NCBI GenBank assembly: GCA_032358255.1
Contig: JAULBX010028603.1
Location: 1-64,000, forward strand
Length of the DNA stretch: 64,000 nucleotides
Source of the DNA: Heterotrichella gracilis
Taxonomy: Eukaryota; Sar; Xanthophyceae; Tribonematales; Xanthonemataceae
Direction of reading: 5' to 3'
A program made the translations under genes and the position numbers. How positions within the stretch are numbered: position 1 is the first letter of the stretch; the number at the start of each line of letters is the position of its first letter. The notes beneath the pieces were generated by a model, which was not told the origin of the DNA, did not search any database, and saw nothing but the letters and a program-made list of their open reading frames with translations. Shown one piece after another: positions 35,657-47,614 of this stretch.

Positions 35657-37101
35657 GTGACCTCACCAATAACAACCATGCGCCACACTCTACCCTCTTT
35701 TCCTGCCCACCAGCACTGACCTCTTCTTTTCAACCGCTTGATGGTTGTTTGCCTTGGTCTTACTGGCTGTATACTACAACTTGCCGCAGCCTGCAGCGAT
35801 GAATGTGTGGGGTGGGTTTTTAGTTTTGCCCCTTCCCCCACCTTGAGTGCATGGTTTCAATAATTTTTGGCCCCTTTTGCCGGTGCAGCTCTGGTGAAGT
35901 CTGGTCATACAAGCCTCCCTTTTGCTACTTTTCATTTGCTAGGAACTGCAATAATTAGGCTGATTTCAGCCTGCTCGTGATGAGTTGATGTTCCAACTTT
36001 GATAGTGTCACGCACCAACGTGGCATGTGCCCCTTTGGGTCTCCAATAAAGCAGCTGTTTCTGCTGCGCAATGCTAGGTGGTACCACATTTCAGTGCCCT
36101 CTGTTATAATTTTAGCAAGTGGTGCAACTATCAAAGTATGTGTGCCCACTCAAATTTATAATTAATAAGCTTACAATTTATTGCGCCCAGAGCGTTCTGT
36201 TGCGGGTACGTTTGAGATCATGATTGATCTAGTGCGGATTCATTCCAAATAATTCTTGAAGATCAAACATTGCCACTCGTGTAACATTTCCACCCAACTA
36301 TGATACATTGTCACAGCGGTGGTACCAGCATGACCTGGTCCACTATGACTCCCGGAGTCCCGAGTCACCCAACGGTTGACTATAGTTAAGTCCCGAGTCC
36401 ACATAAAACTACCAGATATTGCCGCATGTGCAGCTGCAGCGGAGTTAGGGGACCACTAGTGCTTGACAACACTGGGAAATCATCTTCTGAAGTTCAATAA
36501 ATTGTAGTATAAAGTTTCTTGTCAAGGCCTCCGCCGGAGGCTCCGGAGCTATGCATTGGGGGCTATGCGTAGTTGCTATGCCGCCTTATTTACGCCTTTG
36601 GCGTCTGTTTTTTCTTTTCTTTTCTTTTCTTTTACCGATAGGTTACACGCCTCATTGAGGATATACCATAGTGCACCTGTGTTTGTAATTTACCAGCCAT
36701 ATGGTGCCCATTCTATCATAACCAAGCATTGGTCATCGTCCGGGCCCTTGGTCCTAGACTGAGATAATGTTCATTGAAGCCAGTGCTCTGCTATAATGGC
36801 TGCAGCGCCCAAAATACGCATTATGTTACAACTTGACTTGAAGTAAAAATTGTAGTTCAAACCATCAGCGGCAATCGAAATGCGCAATTGCAAGCAGCTG
36901 CTGTTTGGAGTGCCTGCAGGCTGACAGGGCTCAGCAGGGATGCAAGGCGCACGGCCCGGTGGCAATGGTGGTGGATGCATCCCTCGGGGGGCACACATGA
37001 ACTGTGTACTGCTACAACTGTATCTGGTGCGCACTGCTGAGCAAAGCTGGCATCTTGTCGAGGGTACAAGTGGGCCAGGCCAGCACCATGCCACGCACCC
37101 C
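35657..37101. other. Convergent intergenic region
   Basis: Holds the 3' ends of E2F (+) and the DUF493 gene (-). It contains AT-rich stretches, a small GCCTCCGCCGGAGGC stem-loop (about 36529) and a (TTTTC)n run at about 36608-36633. No coding sequence was recognised. Confidence 0.6.
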
Positions 37102-39103
37102 TCAGAAGCGCATCATCACTCGCGTGTCCTCTGCCAGCGCTGCATATGTCCGGTCTATGAGCTGCGGCGCCAATACCCGCACCGTCACCGTCACGCTCAG
37201 GTACTTGCCACCCATGCGCTCCTTCACGCTCACATCCCCGTCATCCTCGCTCACACCGCATGCCCTGGCAACAGCAGCGAGGCGCGGATTACCATCTGAG
37301 TTATCTGACAGCATGCGCAATGCCCAAGTGCAAATTTGAAGTTTAGTGTTTGCCATCGTGATACTGCAGTACTGCATTCATTACATGCATGGACATTGTC
37401 AATCAGTTGCAGCATGTGGGCCAGTTCACCAGGCCATGGCACATGCACAAGGAGGATGGATGATTATGCTGCAGTTCAACGACATGCACACAGTAATGGC
37501 ATCCCCTCCTCGGCCCAGCGTGGTTCCTTACTTGGTAATTGTTTGCCTGATGTCATCCACTAGCTGCTCCTTGTCCTGCAGGGCCCAAAAGCACAACTGT
37601 TCAACCAACCAATCCATAAACAGAAAACGGAACCGCTGGCGGTGCAGGCGAACGTGCAGGTAATCACACTAAATTGACTGGGCGCTGTAGAGCACGCGCC
37701 CAAGGGGTGAACGTGCATGCTGCAAGCAATTCAGCGGCAAGCACGATGCGCACTCCCGCATGTTCTTGACAATATTTAAGAAACATTAGAGTACACGGGT
37801 GACAAAATGGTGCAGGCCGGGCATTGCTGCAAACCCTGCAGCCGTATCAGCGCACCTGCCCCGCTGCCTGCATCACCACCTGGAAGGGGTACCTGGCAGG
37901 GAAGGTCATGAGTGATGACAAGATGACGCCGCTGCTGTGTTCAGTGTTCTGTGGGAGGGGGCCAGGGGAGTTGTGGTCATCATGATGGCCGATCACATTT
38001 AACCCCAAAAAAATGCATGCTTATTGACAGGTGTGAGGCGAAAAGGTGGATAAGAGTACCTACTAGGGTAAGGTCATATGAGCTTGCTTGCTTAGGAATG
38101 ATGTTGCAGGTGCCCCACAACCCACCTCCACTGTCTCAGGGGGGTCAAACTCTCCTCTCATTGCTGCACGCAGTGGCACACAGGGAGGGTGAGAAGTCGG
38201 TGCGCTGCTGCGGGCATGTCTTACTGCGTGTGAATAGTGCCCAATAGGTGCAGCGTGTGCATAGTGTCCAGCCAGGTGCAGCGTGTGCATGTGCTAGGGC
38301 GCGTGGCACTGGCAATGTGGGCACCCTGGTGGTTACCAATTGCTCCATGGGCAGGGAGTACCAGGATGACACAGAACCAGCAAGCAACAGGCGCCAAGGG
38401 CTCAGGTGATTTGGTAGGAAATGCACAATCCTTGTCAAAGTATGGGCATATTTACAGCCCAGCCCCTGTTATTGTATGTGCGCCTGGCGTGCCCAATATG
38501 CACATGGGTGGGCGCGTGGCCATCTGGGTCCGTACCTCGCACCGCCACATCAAAGCGTGTTGCACCATACTCGTTCACAGCCTTGCCTGTTTTCTGATCT
38601 ATGAGGTACCCCTTGTCGTCTATGCACAGGTCTGCAAGAGTGGGGTGGAGGGTGACTGTGTCAAGAACATAAATGCAGATAAGCGCGCAACGCAGGTCAC
38701 CGCAAATCATAGATATTGAGCACAATGCTTAGAAATGCTCTGTGAGTGATTGGGTCCGGACTGCGCGCTTTCACCACCATCCTGTGTGCTTGCTCTGTAC
38801 ATCTAATAACAGGCAATGCGCAGTGTGGTTGGCGGTATGTATGTGCACAAGTTACAGGGTGCTGCCGCTGTGCAGTAACAGTGTACAAAGTTAGCAGGAT
38901 TTAATTTATGGATCCACCCCACCTTGGAGCTCAGGCGGCAAGTCTTCAGAGGAGGCACGCACCACCCCTGACATGCACCTGTGGCTGTGGCTGTGGCTGG
39001 TGCGGTGTTGGAGCTGCCGAGTGCAGCGCGGCCCGCTACCAGGTGGGGCAGTTGACGTGAAGGCTTGTGTGTACCTCACGTGCAGGTTGGCTGTGCTGTG
39101 CAT
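37102..39103 (-). CDS. DUF493 (YbeD-like) protein, probably plastid-targeted
   Basis: Six exons join in phase (39103-38923, 38631-38536, 38163-38126, 37948-37856, 37575-37532, 37264-37102), giving about 204 residues. The first ~50 residues are Ser/Thr/Arg/His-rich with no acidic residues and end GVVRASS, a likely chloroplast transit peptide and cleavage site. The C-terminal ~85 residues are the DUF493 ferredoxin-like fold: YPFQVVMQAAGQDKEQLVDD, then the beta-strand signature GGKYLSVTVTVRV and IDRTYAALAEDTRVMMRF to the stop. The middle (DDKGYLIDQKTGKAVNEYG) is typical of plant members. In bacteria YbeD is a small regulator of unclear function; the plastid role is unknown. The 5' end is the weak point: an optional ~96-nt intron (AG/GTACAC to CACAG/GTGC) could shorten the transit region without changing frame. 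Confidence 0.78.
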
Positions 39104-40162
39104 GCTGGTTGTGCTGCCTGCAGCAGCTGTGGGTGAACCACGGTGTTTGATGCAGGCGGGAAGGGACGTGAGCCACCTTGCAGCCACACTGTGTGGATAA
39201 AAGTGAGTTTCTGACAGCGTTGTGGATGAGGATGATCAACACCTGGTGTGGAGCGGCGGTGGCATCTAGGTAATGTGTTCAGTGGTGCACTGTAAATGTG
39301 TTAGCAAGACCGGGCAGCTTGCAGCAGCGGAAAGCTCCGTTTGAGACCCGCAGGACTAGGAGGATCTGGTGCACAGACTATTATGCCAGTTGGGCAATGC
39401 TGGTGCCCTGCTGGTTATCGACTACGCCGGTTGCTGTGTTGCAAACGCATATGCATGCATGCATGAACCCGAATGTCTCGATCTACATTACACCTCAAAA
39501 TCGTGTGAATTAAGCTCGGATACAGTTAACAACTCGTCTATGCCATGTGGTGGTGCGCACAAACCTGGTGCACGGACCAGCTACGATATTTGAGCTGGCT
39601 GGTGTGCACTTTCCCTGATTTTAGGGTTACCTCTCAATAACCTAACCAGTAGGGTGATGTTATAAGGCTTTTATTGGGTTAACGCAAGTAGGTGTGTTGT
39701 CCCCGACAGAGTCTGAGCAACAAGCACACCTTGTTGAGAAAGAGGCTCAGCAGGATGCCTCACTGAGTACAACCGGCTGCTAAACAATGATAACAGTCTT
39801 GACCAATTTGGGTTTGAAACCCAAAGCGTGTGAGCGCATTGACGGCTCCCCACTTCAGTAATCCATTTCAAGTCAGAGTAGCTCTGCAGTTGACAGTTCT
39901 TAGGATGACTATACAGCAGTGTCAAAGCTAGACGACACACAAGGATTTAGGATTTCACAGTGGTCTGCACCGTGCGGCCCTTCTGTGGTTGGCTGGCTGA
40001 TGCCCCAAAGGTTGACAAAACTGACCACCCACGCATCCACTAAAGACACCATTTGTTTGCCAGAAAAAATCCACCACCAGCTGCAAGCAGGTGCCACAGG
40101 CGTTTCCAGCCTGCCAGCTGTGTTGCTGCCCAGGAGTCTTGACACCATTACTGCGCCTGAGC
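39104..40162. other. Intergenic region
   Basis: Lies between the start of the DUF493 gene and the 3' end of the prefoldin gene, both on the minus strand. No exon, repeat or RNA gene was recognised apart from a small GCATATGCATGCATGCATG-type run near 39,446. Confidence 0.6.
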
Positions 40163-40919
40163 TCACGGCCCACTCATGACGTACTGCGCCAGCGCTGGGT
40201 AGTTCTGTATGAGCTCCTTCATCTCCCCCTCCAGGTTCTCCAGGGAGCGGGCGGCGCTCTCACGCGCACCCTTCTTCAGGGCCAGCTCGTCCAGCGCCTC
40301 CTGGCCTCGCAGCTGGAGCTGTCGCAGCAACTCAGGCTTGGGGGTCAGGAACCACCTGCATAAGGGGCCAGGAGACATATTGGCAGTGGTCCCTCTTTGG
40401 AGACCAACACATGGGTCAGTCGTGCATGTCTGGCTACCCTTGTCCAGCAGAGTGGCCACGTACCCCTGGGAGCACACCACCTACGGACGGGATGGTGATC
40501 AGGTCCCGCAAGCAGGTAACGGCAGCTAGCAGTGTGCATGGCGCTGTGACTTACGCTCGGCCAATGCCCTTGTACAGCCTGGTGTCTTCTGGCAAGGGCT
40601 CGATTTCTGCACTGACCAGCTTCGTTTTCGTGGCAAGGGCTTGGCAATTCCGGATGTTGGACTCACTCTGTGGAAATGGAAAAGAACGTCAACTTTCGTT
40701 TCGGTTTAATTGGCATATATCTGCTTCTCAGTGTGCGTGCATTCCAATAGCTTGTTCAACCTGCAACTTGCTCGCCAATATTCACATGTGCATGCATATA
40801 AACACATCCAGGCCATCCTAGGTGGTGGAACATATGCGCACCATTTTCAGCTTTTGGGTGAACTCTACATATTTTTCGTGTAGCTCTTGCAACAGCTGCT
40901 TCTCCCTTTCGTCAGCCAT
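40163..40919 (-). CDS. PFD1: Prefoldin subunit 1
   Basis: Three exons join in phase (40919-40842, 40667-40555, 40355-40163), giving 127 residues, the usual length of a beta-type prefoldin. The layout is coiled coil, beta hairpin, coiled coil. The N-terminal helix is EREKQLLQELHEKYVEFTQKLK. The central hairpin contains EDTRLYKGIGRAWFL, matching the ETNMYEGVGRMFIL hairpin of human PFDN1. The C-terminal helix is ELLRQLQLRGQEALDELALKK and so on. In the cytosol the prefoldin hexamer passes unfolded actin and tubulin to the CCT chaperonin. It is transcribed divergently from the VHL-peptidase gene across about 760 bases. Confidence 0.87.
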
Positions 40920-41677
40920 TTCAAGCCCAAGTCAGCTGAGTTGAGGTGGGCGTCCAGGCAGCAAATACTCTTCACCGAACAGCAAATACTCTTCGAAACC
41001 TTCAGACCCAGGAGCTCTTAACTTTAATCTACGGTCTGTGTCAACGTTTCTAGTGTTGGACAGCAGCACGAGCAATACGTTGACGGCACGAGTTGAACAG
41101 GCACCTTATAGAGGGCTGGGGGGGGCTCGTGCAGACAGTGTCAAACCTCTTTACGTATCCTGAATAGGTGTTGAACCAAGTGAAGTACCTTTTACGCCCA
41201 GTCAGTATCAAGAGAAGTTTTGCACCTGGAGGTTGTGGGGAAAATTATATATTGCAATTTTGAATACAACTGGCAAATAAATGCATGCATGCAAAGTTAA
41301 AGTTTGTGAATACGGTAGTTTATAACGACAGCTGTGTCAGATTATGCACAAAAAGTCAGTCACAATCGAACGTGGTGTTGACTTTGCTGCGCAGCGCAAA
41401 CCCAGTGGTGACTTTATGCATGCATATCAAGTCCTGATCCCCAGGGGTGCGCACACAGTCTCTGCTTTATGCACCCAGGCCAATTACAGAACAACCCACC
41501 CCCTCCAAGGCTAAACTTCACCCACCACCACTACCACTACCACTTGTGTTGTGCACAGTAGTCCTCCCATCGTTTCAGGCAACCTCACCAGGCATAGGAC
41601 CCTCACCAGCAGAAGCTAATCCTTGCCCCAACTCTTATTTCAGAGCTAGCTTGCAACCTTGACAGTAGTGCGCTGCA
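40920..41677. other. Divergent promoter region
   Basis: Shared upstream region of prefoldin 1 (-) and the VHL-metallopeptidase gene (+). A small direct repeat (CAGCAAATACTCTTC at 40958 and 40980) lies close to the prefoldin start. A CCACCACTACCACTACCAC run precedes the other gene. No defended promoter motif. Confidence 0.5.
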
Positions 41678-44530
41678 ATGGGCCGCGGTAAGGGCCGGCG
41701 CGCCCCCGAGCAGCCTGCGCAGGTGTTCTTTGTGAACCGCTCCCAGCGCGTGGTGCGGGTGCTGTGGCACAGCTTTGAGGGCAAGGAGATAGAGTACGCC
41801 ATCCTGCACCCAAACACGTTCTATGGCCAAGGTGAGAACCCTAGGGTATGCGGTGGTCAAAGCACCGCTTGCCATGTTCGGGTGCTGATGTCCGGGCATG
41901 GCCATGGCTCCTGTGCTGATATCATGCTTGGGTATAGGGTGCAAGGCTTGCTCTGTTGTCACACTGAGTTTTCAACAGACACACCACTGCATGCTGCCTG
42001 CTGTGTCTAGAGGCGGACGTGGTGATTGGCGCCCATACACAGCCACCCTCCTCGCTTCGTATTCCAAAAAGGTCGTTCCCTTCCCCTTGGGCCCAGACAC
42101 CTACCTCACGCACACCTGGCGCATGCGCGACAAGGCCACCCAGCAGCTCATGTTTGAGTATGAAACCTACCTGGCGGTGGCGACCATAGTGCTGAAGGGC
42201 GCGGGTGAGGCTGAGGTGCTCCCCGAGGGCGCACAGCGCCTGGCGCAGCAGCTGCTCTCCTCGCACCCTGTGTGGGGCACGTACAGGCAGCGGGCGGAGG
42301 TGATGGGTGTACCCATCAAGGTGGGGGAGTGGTGCTCCACTGGGGAGGGTGTTGAATGGGAGTGCAGGGGTTGCAGCCACCATGGGGTGGCATCATGCAA
42401 CAGGACGTGGGAGATGGATACATGGGTCGGCAATGGTGATTGCATCGAATGCTGTTAGTCATGTCTTGCCAGCAACATTGCTGCACCGAGGAGCATCGTA
42501 TTGAGCAGCGCGTGTCACCCATGAGCAGCGATCCTCCCATCCCACCGCCCACCCACCCACCCACCCACCCACCTCCCTGCAGGCATTCGATGTGGTGTGT
42601 GACGCCGCGGTGGCGCGTGCCGCTGACACCCTCCACCACATGCTGCACCACACACCCCCCACCCTCCTCAACGGGCTGCGCCTGGGCCAGGCCGAGGTTG
42701 CCATCATTGGTCGGGACCAGGCCACAACAGACATCCCCGCGCACAGCTTCATGAAGGGCAGGAGCTGTGATGACCGGGAGGGGGACTTTGACAGCGGCAC
42801 CCGCGGGCTGGGAGGCACACCCGCGGTGCCAACGACGTCTGTGGGTGCGTGGTGGGGTGGAAGGGGTGGAGAATGCGTGTGGCCGGTGCTTAAGTCATTG
42901 TGTACACTCAACTTGCTGCTCCCAGACGCTGCACCTTCTGCGTCCATGTTGCTTTAGCGTCAGTGGTTTATTACGTGGTGATGCTGGGGTTTTGCTGCTG
43001 CTGTCGTGCATCATGTGTTGAGTGGTGTCCCCCCCATGTGTGCATGTGCCCAGGGGAGGAGAATGTGCTGATGGAAGGGGACAAGCACTACCCAAGCGAG
43101 AGCATCCTGGTGCACGAGTTTGCGCATGCAGTCATGTGCATTGGGATGGACAATGCGCAGCGCAGCAAAATCAGGTGCGCCCAGGGCAGCGAGCGATGTG
43201 GGAGGGTACACATCAGCCTTGCCACACCTACCGCCCTCCACCCTCTTCACATGTGCGTTTAAAGATGGCGGAGTGTGCACCGCTACTGATTGCTGGCTCC
43301 TCATCGTGAGAGATTGGACTTGCAATTCCCATTTTTGCCTTTGTGGACGCGGTTGTTCTGTGGTCCTGTAATAAAACGCAGTGCTAGGTGCCATGATGGG
43401 GCCTGTCAGCCACTATGTTGTGCTTCATCCTTTCCAAATATACGGCTGCGCATGTAGGAAGGCATACAAGCATGCCAAGTCCGCCCGCCTGTACCCTGCC
43501 GACTGCTACATGATGGCAAATGAGGACGAGTATTGGGCGGAAGGGGTGCAGTCATGGTTTGACGCAACCATTCGAGGAGGTGGGTCGATTTTTTCTGTTT
43601 ATTTTATTTTTTACTTTTAAGATTTTCCTCAGTTGATTATCTTTAATACCTGTAATAACTTTTGATGCATTCAGATGCATTCAACTTTTTTAATTGTGCA
43701 ACCCCGGGGTACACGTGCATCTGTGATGTAAAACCCTGATGTAAAACCCAAGCAGGGTTTTACACATAAAACCCTGCTTGTTGCGTAAGCATGCAGGGTT
43801 TTATGTGTACCTATATTTGTATGGGCATACCTGCACGAGGCATGGGCATAATGTGTGGATTGCACATGCTATCCGCAAGGTGTATGATGATGAACACACT
43901 GGCGCAGATGTGAATGCGGGGATCAACACGCGGGAAAAGCTCAAACTGCACGATCCCCAGCTGGCATCCCTGATCGGCGCTGCCTATGGCGACAGCACCT
44001 GGCGCTACACGCACACAGCGCCAGGGCCATTCAAGCAGCATGCCGCCGCAAGGCTACCGTCAAAGTAAGCCCTCTTTGCATTGCCTGGGGTTGGATCGGG
44101 AGGCAAATGGCAGCAGCTTGTGAACCACAGGATTCAGTGGCTTGTGGCCACTTATAGTGGATGCATTCCATGTGTGCATGCAACTGCATTTCCCAGTGAT
44201 TCATTCATCTTGCTGGTGGTTGCTAACTGGTACACTACCGTACATCATGCAAGTTGCCGCTGCCCAGGTGAACCACAGCCAACACAAAGGCATCCCTGCG
44301 GTGTCATTCAAGCCCGCTTGGCAATCCATATGTGGTAATGTGTTTCACATGGGTTGCCAGGTGTGAACCTAAACATTCACTGGATTGTTATGGGCCATGC
44401 TTGCAGGTTGCAAGCGCCGCCCACCAGTGCCAGCGGCATTCGCCGTTTCTTCCCCACCTCACTCTCATGCTGCCTCCCATTCTCGCGCTGCCTGCCATTT
44501 GGGCGGCCGCGGGCGGAGAAGCTGGTGTGA
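41678..44530 (+). CDS. VHL beta-domain fused to HExxH zinc metallopeptidase
   Basis: Seven exons join in phase: 41678-41831, 42097-42320, 42583-42844, 43054-43174, 43458-43579, 43908-44064 and 44407-44530, giving about 387 residues. Residues 15 to about 75 match the pVHL beta domain: VFFVNRSQRVVRVLWHSFEG, EYAILHPNT and TYLTHTWRMRD. The hydroxyproline-pocket residues of human pVHL (W88, Y98, S111, H115, W117) correspond to W30, Y40, T53, H57 and W59. The alpha domain that binds elongin C is absent. The rest is a gluzincin-like metallopeptidase: RGLGGTPAVPTTSVGEENVL, then ESILVHEFAHAVM with zinc-binding HEFAH at 234-238, and NEDEYWAEGVQSWFD, which should supply the third ligand (Glu 278 or 282). 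It resembles the anthrax-lethal-factor-like (ATLF) peptidase clan more than common eukaryotic families. No signal peptide is seen. An alternative acceptor for exon 2 (GAG/GCGGAC near 42016) would insert about 27 residues in frame; the one used gives the natural VHL spacing. Confidence 0.8.
43732..43809. repeat. Alternating inverted repeat cluster in VHL-peptidase intron 5
   Basis: A 14-bp inverted repeat (CAAGCAGGGTTTTA with TAAAACCCTGCTTG, loop CACA, 43749-43780) is followed by an inverted third copy, so that TACACATAAAACCCTGC (43761-43777) pairs exactly with 43793-43809. Two further TGTAAAACCC units precede it. Alternative hairpins are therefore possible in the pre-mRNA. Confidence 0.8.
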
Positions 44531-45097
44531 CCTGTGTGCTGCCAATGGCCATTGGAGCCTCCTGCGCACCACCACAGTGCCCTGAGTTAAAATGCATCTG
44601 GATAGCAGACAGGTGGACAGGTTGGCGGGCATGGGGCGCATCATGCGCGGCGCAATGGGCGGCTGATCGATGCATCCCCGAGGCTCTGGCAGTAGGGGGT
44701 TCTCCTGTTATGCCTGCGGCAGCGGTCCGCCTTGGATATAGTTGAAGCGTACATCAACTTGAAGGGTGCAGTGGCTGTATCGTATTCGCAGCAACACTCG
44801 CCCATTTATTATTGCCCAACAGTTCATGTAGAAAGCTTTTAACTAATTTATATTTGTAGGTGTAGAATAATTAGGACCATTCAATAGTATTGACAAACGG
44901 TCCTAAGTCATAAAGTTGTATCATAACTTATCATCATGATAAGATTCGAGTTCATTGAAAGTTGACAACGACCCGAAAGGCAATTTGCTGCAATGTTCCA
45001 TGATGATGTTTTGTCCAAAAGTTGTCCATTTTAGGCAAACGTCTCGCCAGTCTAGTAGCTGTCAGTTTGCAGGTTGAACCACCCACATTGCTCTGTA
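44531..45097. other. Convergent intergenic region
   Basis: Holds the 3' ends of the VHL-peptidase (+) and DNAJC9-like (-) genes. The right half is AT-rich, with a TCATCATGATAAG string near 44,930. No gene recognised. Confidence 0.6.
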
Positions 45098-47614
45098 TCA
45101 TTTTGCTTTGGCTTTCTTGCTCTTCCCGCTGCCACCAGCATTCTCCTTGGCCTGCTTCTTTGCTTTCTTCCCCTTGCCCTGCGGCGCCTGCAGCCTCTGT
45201 GATGCAGCAAGGAAGTCCTCCTCACTGGGCATACCCTCTTCCTCCCCTACCTCGCCTCCCCCGCAGTATCGTGCCTCCAGGTCTGCCAGGGTGCCCGCTA
45301 ACCGCGCCGCACCATTGCTCCTACACACGTGGGCATGGGCGCATGGTCAAGGGCACAGCCAGCGACGCCAATCACACAACAACAAAAACCAAGACATCAC
45401 TTACATGCATTGGCAATGACGATGGCATGGCATTCACACACATGCAGTGACGCATCAGGCTAGAGCCCTGTGCAACCTACCCCCTGCACACCTCCACCCC
45501 AGGCGACAAACATACTACTGCCGCGGTGCCACCCACCACACCACCCACAGCCTGCCGCGCACGCCCATCCTCTCCACCCCTTCTCCACCCACCCACCTTA
45601 TGGCAGCGATGAGCGCTCCCTCATCCACCCCGCCACCTTTGCGTCCCTTCCCCTTCTTGCGTGGCGCCAGCGGGTCCCTGGGTGCGGGCCGGGCTGCCAC
45701 CCCCTTGGCCCACGTGGTGAACCGCGCGTGGCGCTTCACCTGGCCGCTGGCAATGGCTGCCTCCAGCCACTCCATGTAGCGGTGCGAGTCGAGGTCGGGG
45801 TCGGACAGCATCACCCAGCTGAACACCTGCAGGGGCATGTGTGGGGTGAGGCGTGCATGTGGCGGGTACATGTGATGTGATGGCAGAGCCTTGTGCAGGT
45901 GGACATTGATGGAGGGGCTTGGGGTCACAGTGTGCAATGCAGCAACCTTGCATGCGCCGCCTGGCAGGGGATGGACGACACCCTCCTTTGCATCACAGAA
46001 TAAATGCATCACAAACAGTGGGCGCCATAGGTTGATAGAACCATAGTCATCCCCTTGGCGGAGCAATCCCTTAATTCCCGGGGACATGCATGATGGGTGC
46101 AACACACACCACCGTTGCACAAGTAAACACCCTAGACTAACCACCAAAATCATAAACATCCAGCTTAGAGACATAAATTCCCATGTTGTCTGTAAATCCC
46201 CAATTCCTCTCCCTGTTTGTCACCTGGTTCATGTCCCCCTTGCACTCGGTGTAGTGTTGCAGCAGGTGCTCCCGCTCCTCCTCTGATCCACGGTACTGGG
46301 GGAGGAAAGGGGATTGAGGGTGAGCAATTTGCATGCACACAAAATGCACTTGACATGACCAGAGCACCGGATTAGTGTAGCCACCATTTTGTACCGGCAA
46401 TTCCCACATTCTAGATGTTGTACACTGTAGAGTGGAAACGCCTGCATGACCCAGCAGCGACAGCAAGCCTCACAAGCGCTGCACACAACAATCCCTCCCG
46501 CCCCACCTCTGTTGCAAACTGGTCTATCATGTCTGTGCTGATGGGCGGGTACATCTCCCGCCACACGCGGAACCTCTCCTCACGCTCCTCGCTCCACTCA
46601 GAGGCATACTCGTGGTCACCTGTCTCATCGTAGATCTTGCGCCTGCGGGTTGGGTGTGGGATAGGACGTGTTGGGGGCTGGCGGCATGCACGCCAAGGGA
46701 TTGCCATGCATCCTGAAGCGATTTGGCTGGGGTGCAAGAGACAACGCTCGAGGGGCAGCGTTCATAATGCAACCTCGTCTGGTACTCGGTCCCCAATTCC
46801 ATTTGCTTGCGCATTCATAGGCAGGGCATTAGTGCCTCGGGTGCAGTGGCAGAGAACGAAATGTGCCCACAGGATCTGGGCCACCCTTCTGGCACAGCAT
46901 GTGCCCCATGGTACACGCTGGGGTGCAGCTGCCACATGGAACACCACTAATGCTACTAGACAGGGTTTACTTGACACTGAGCAGTCACAGTTTGCACTTA
47001 AAACCTCCCAGTCCACCTGAATGCATAGATCCGCCAGGATATGTTGGCACAGATACACCTCAAGCTCCGACAACCGAAAATGAAAACATGTATGCGTGGC
47101 GGGCACCTGCAGAGACTCACTTTGGAGGATTGTTGAGGATGGCGTACGCGTTTTGGATCATCATGAATGCCTCTGCTGCACCCTGCACACCACAGGCAGT
47201 CGAGTTCACATTCTGGTGTTGGTAATTGTGGGGTGGGGAGAAGAACCTGCCCTGCTTACGTGCCAGCGGATCCGCCACAAGTGGTGACCATGGGCTTGGC
47301 AGGTGGAGCCAAAACAGTGACTTGGTGTGAGTAATTGGCTGACCGGCCGCACCTCCTGATCTTTGGCTTTGTCTGGGTGGCATGCCAGGGCCATCTTGTG
47401 ATATGCTTTTTTGATCTCGGCATTTGAGGCTGTTTTCTCCAATCCTAGCACCTGGTCAGAAAACAGTATAGCATTGGGATACCAATCCATGCTGATAGGG
47501 GTGTGCTATAAGTACTCATCAAGCGCCACACACTATAATTTCGCATGTGGTAAACGTTCAGCATTTGGGATGTATTACCGCTGCGAAGCATACCTCATAC
47601 AAGCCCTTCCCCAT
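45098..47614 (-). CDS. DNAJC9: DNAJC9-like J-domain co-chaperone
   Basis: Seven exons join in phase (47614-47594, 47451-47353, 47182-47121, 46642-46507, 46295-46224, 45826-45597, 45320-45098), giving about 280 residues (human DNAJC9 has 260). A mini-exon codes MGKGLYE, completing the first J-domain helix. The J domain (about 3-70) has AYHKMALACHPDK with HPD at 32-34. DNAJC9-specific sequence follows: KIYDETGDHEYASEW, the REMYPPIST block, and YRGSEEEREHLLQHYTECKGDMNQ, which parallels the human YKGSEEE...FKGDMDQ region. The C-terminus is Lys-rich (KKGKGRKGGG, GKGKKAKKQ, SKKAKAK), as in the human protein. Human DNAJC9 is a histone H3-H4 co-chaperone that recruits HSP70; the same role is inferred here. 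Confidence 0.9.

Noticed and set aside
42551-42576. CCCA-type tandem run that could suggest a CRISPR or regulatory array
   Set aside because: It is a simple CACC microsatellite serving as the polypyrimidine-like tract before an exon. No spaced repeats are present.
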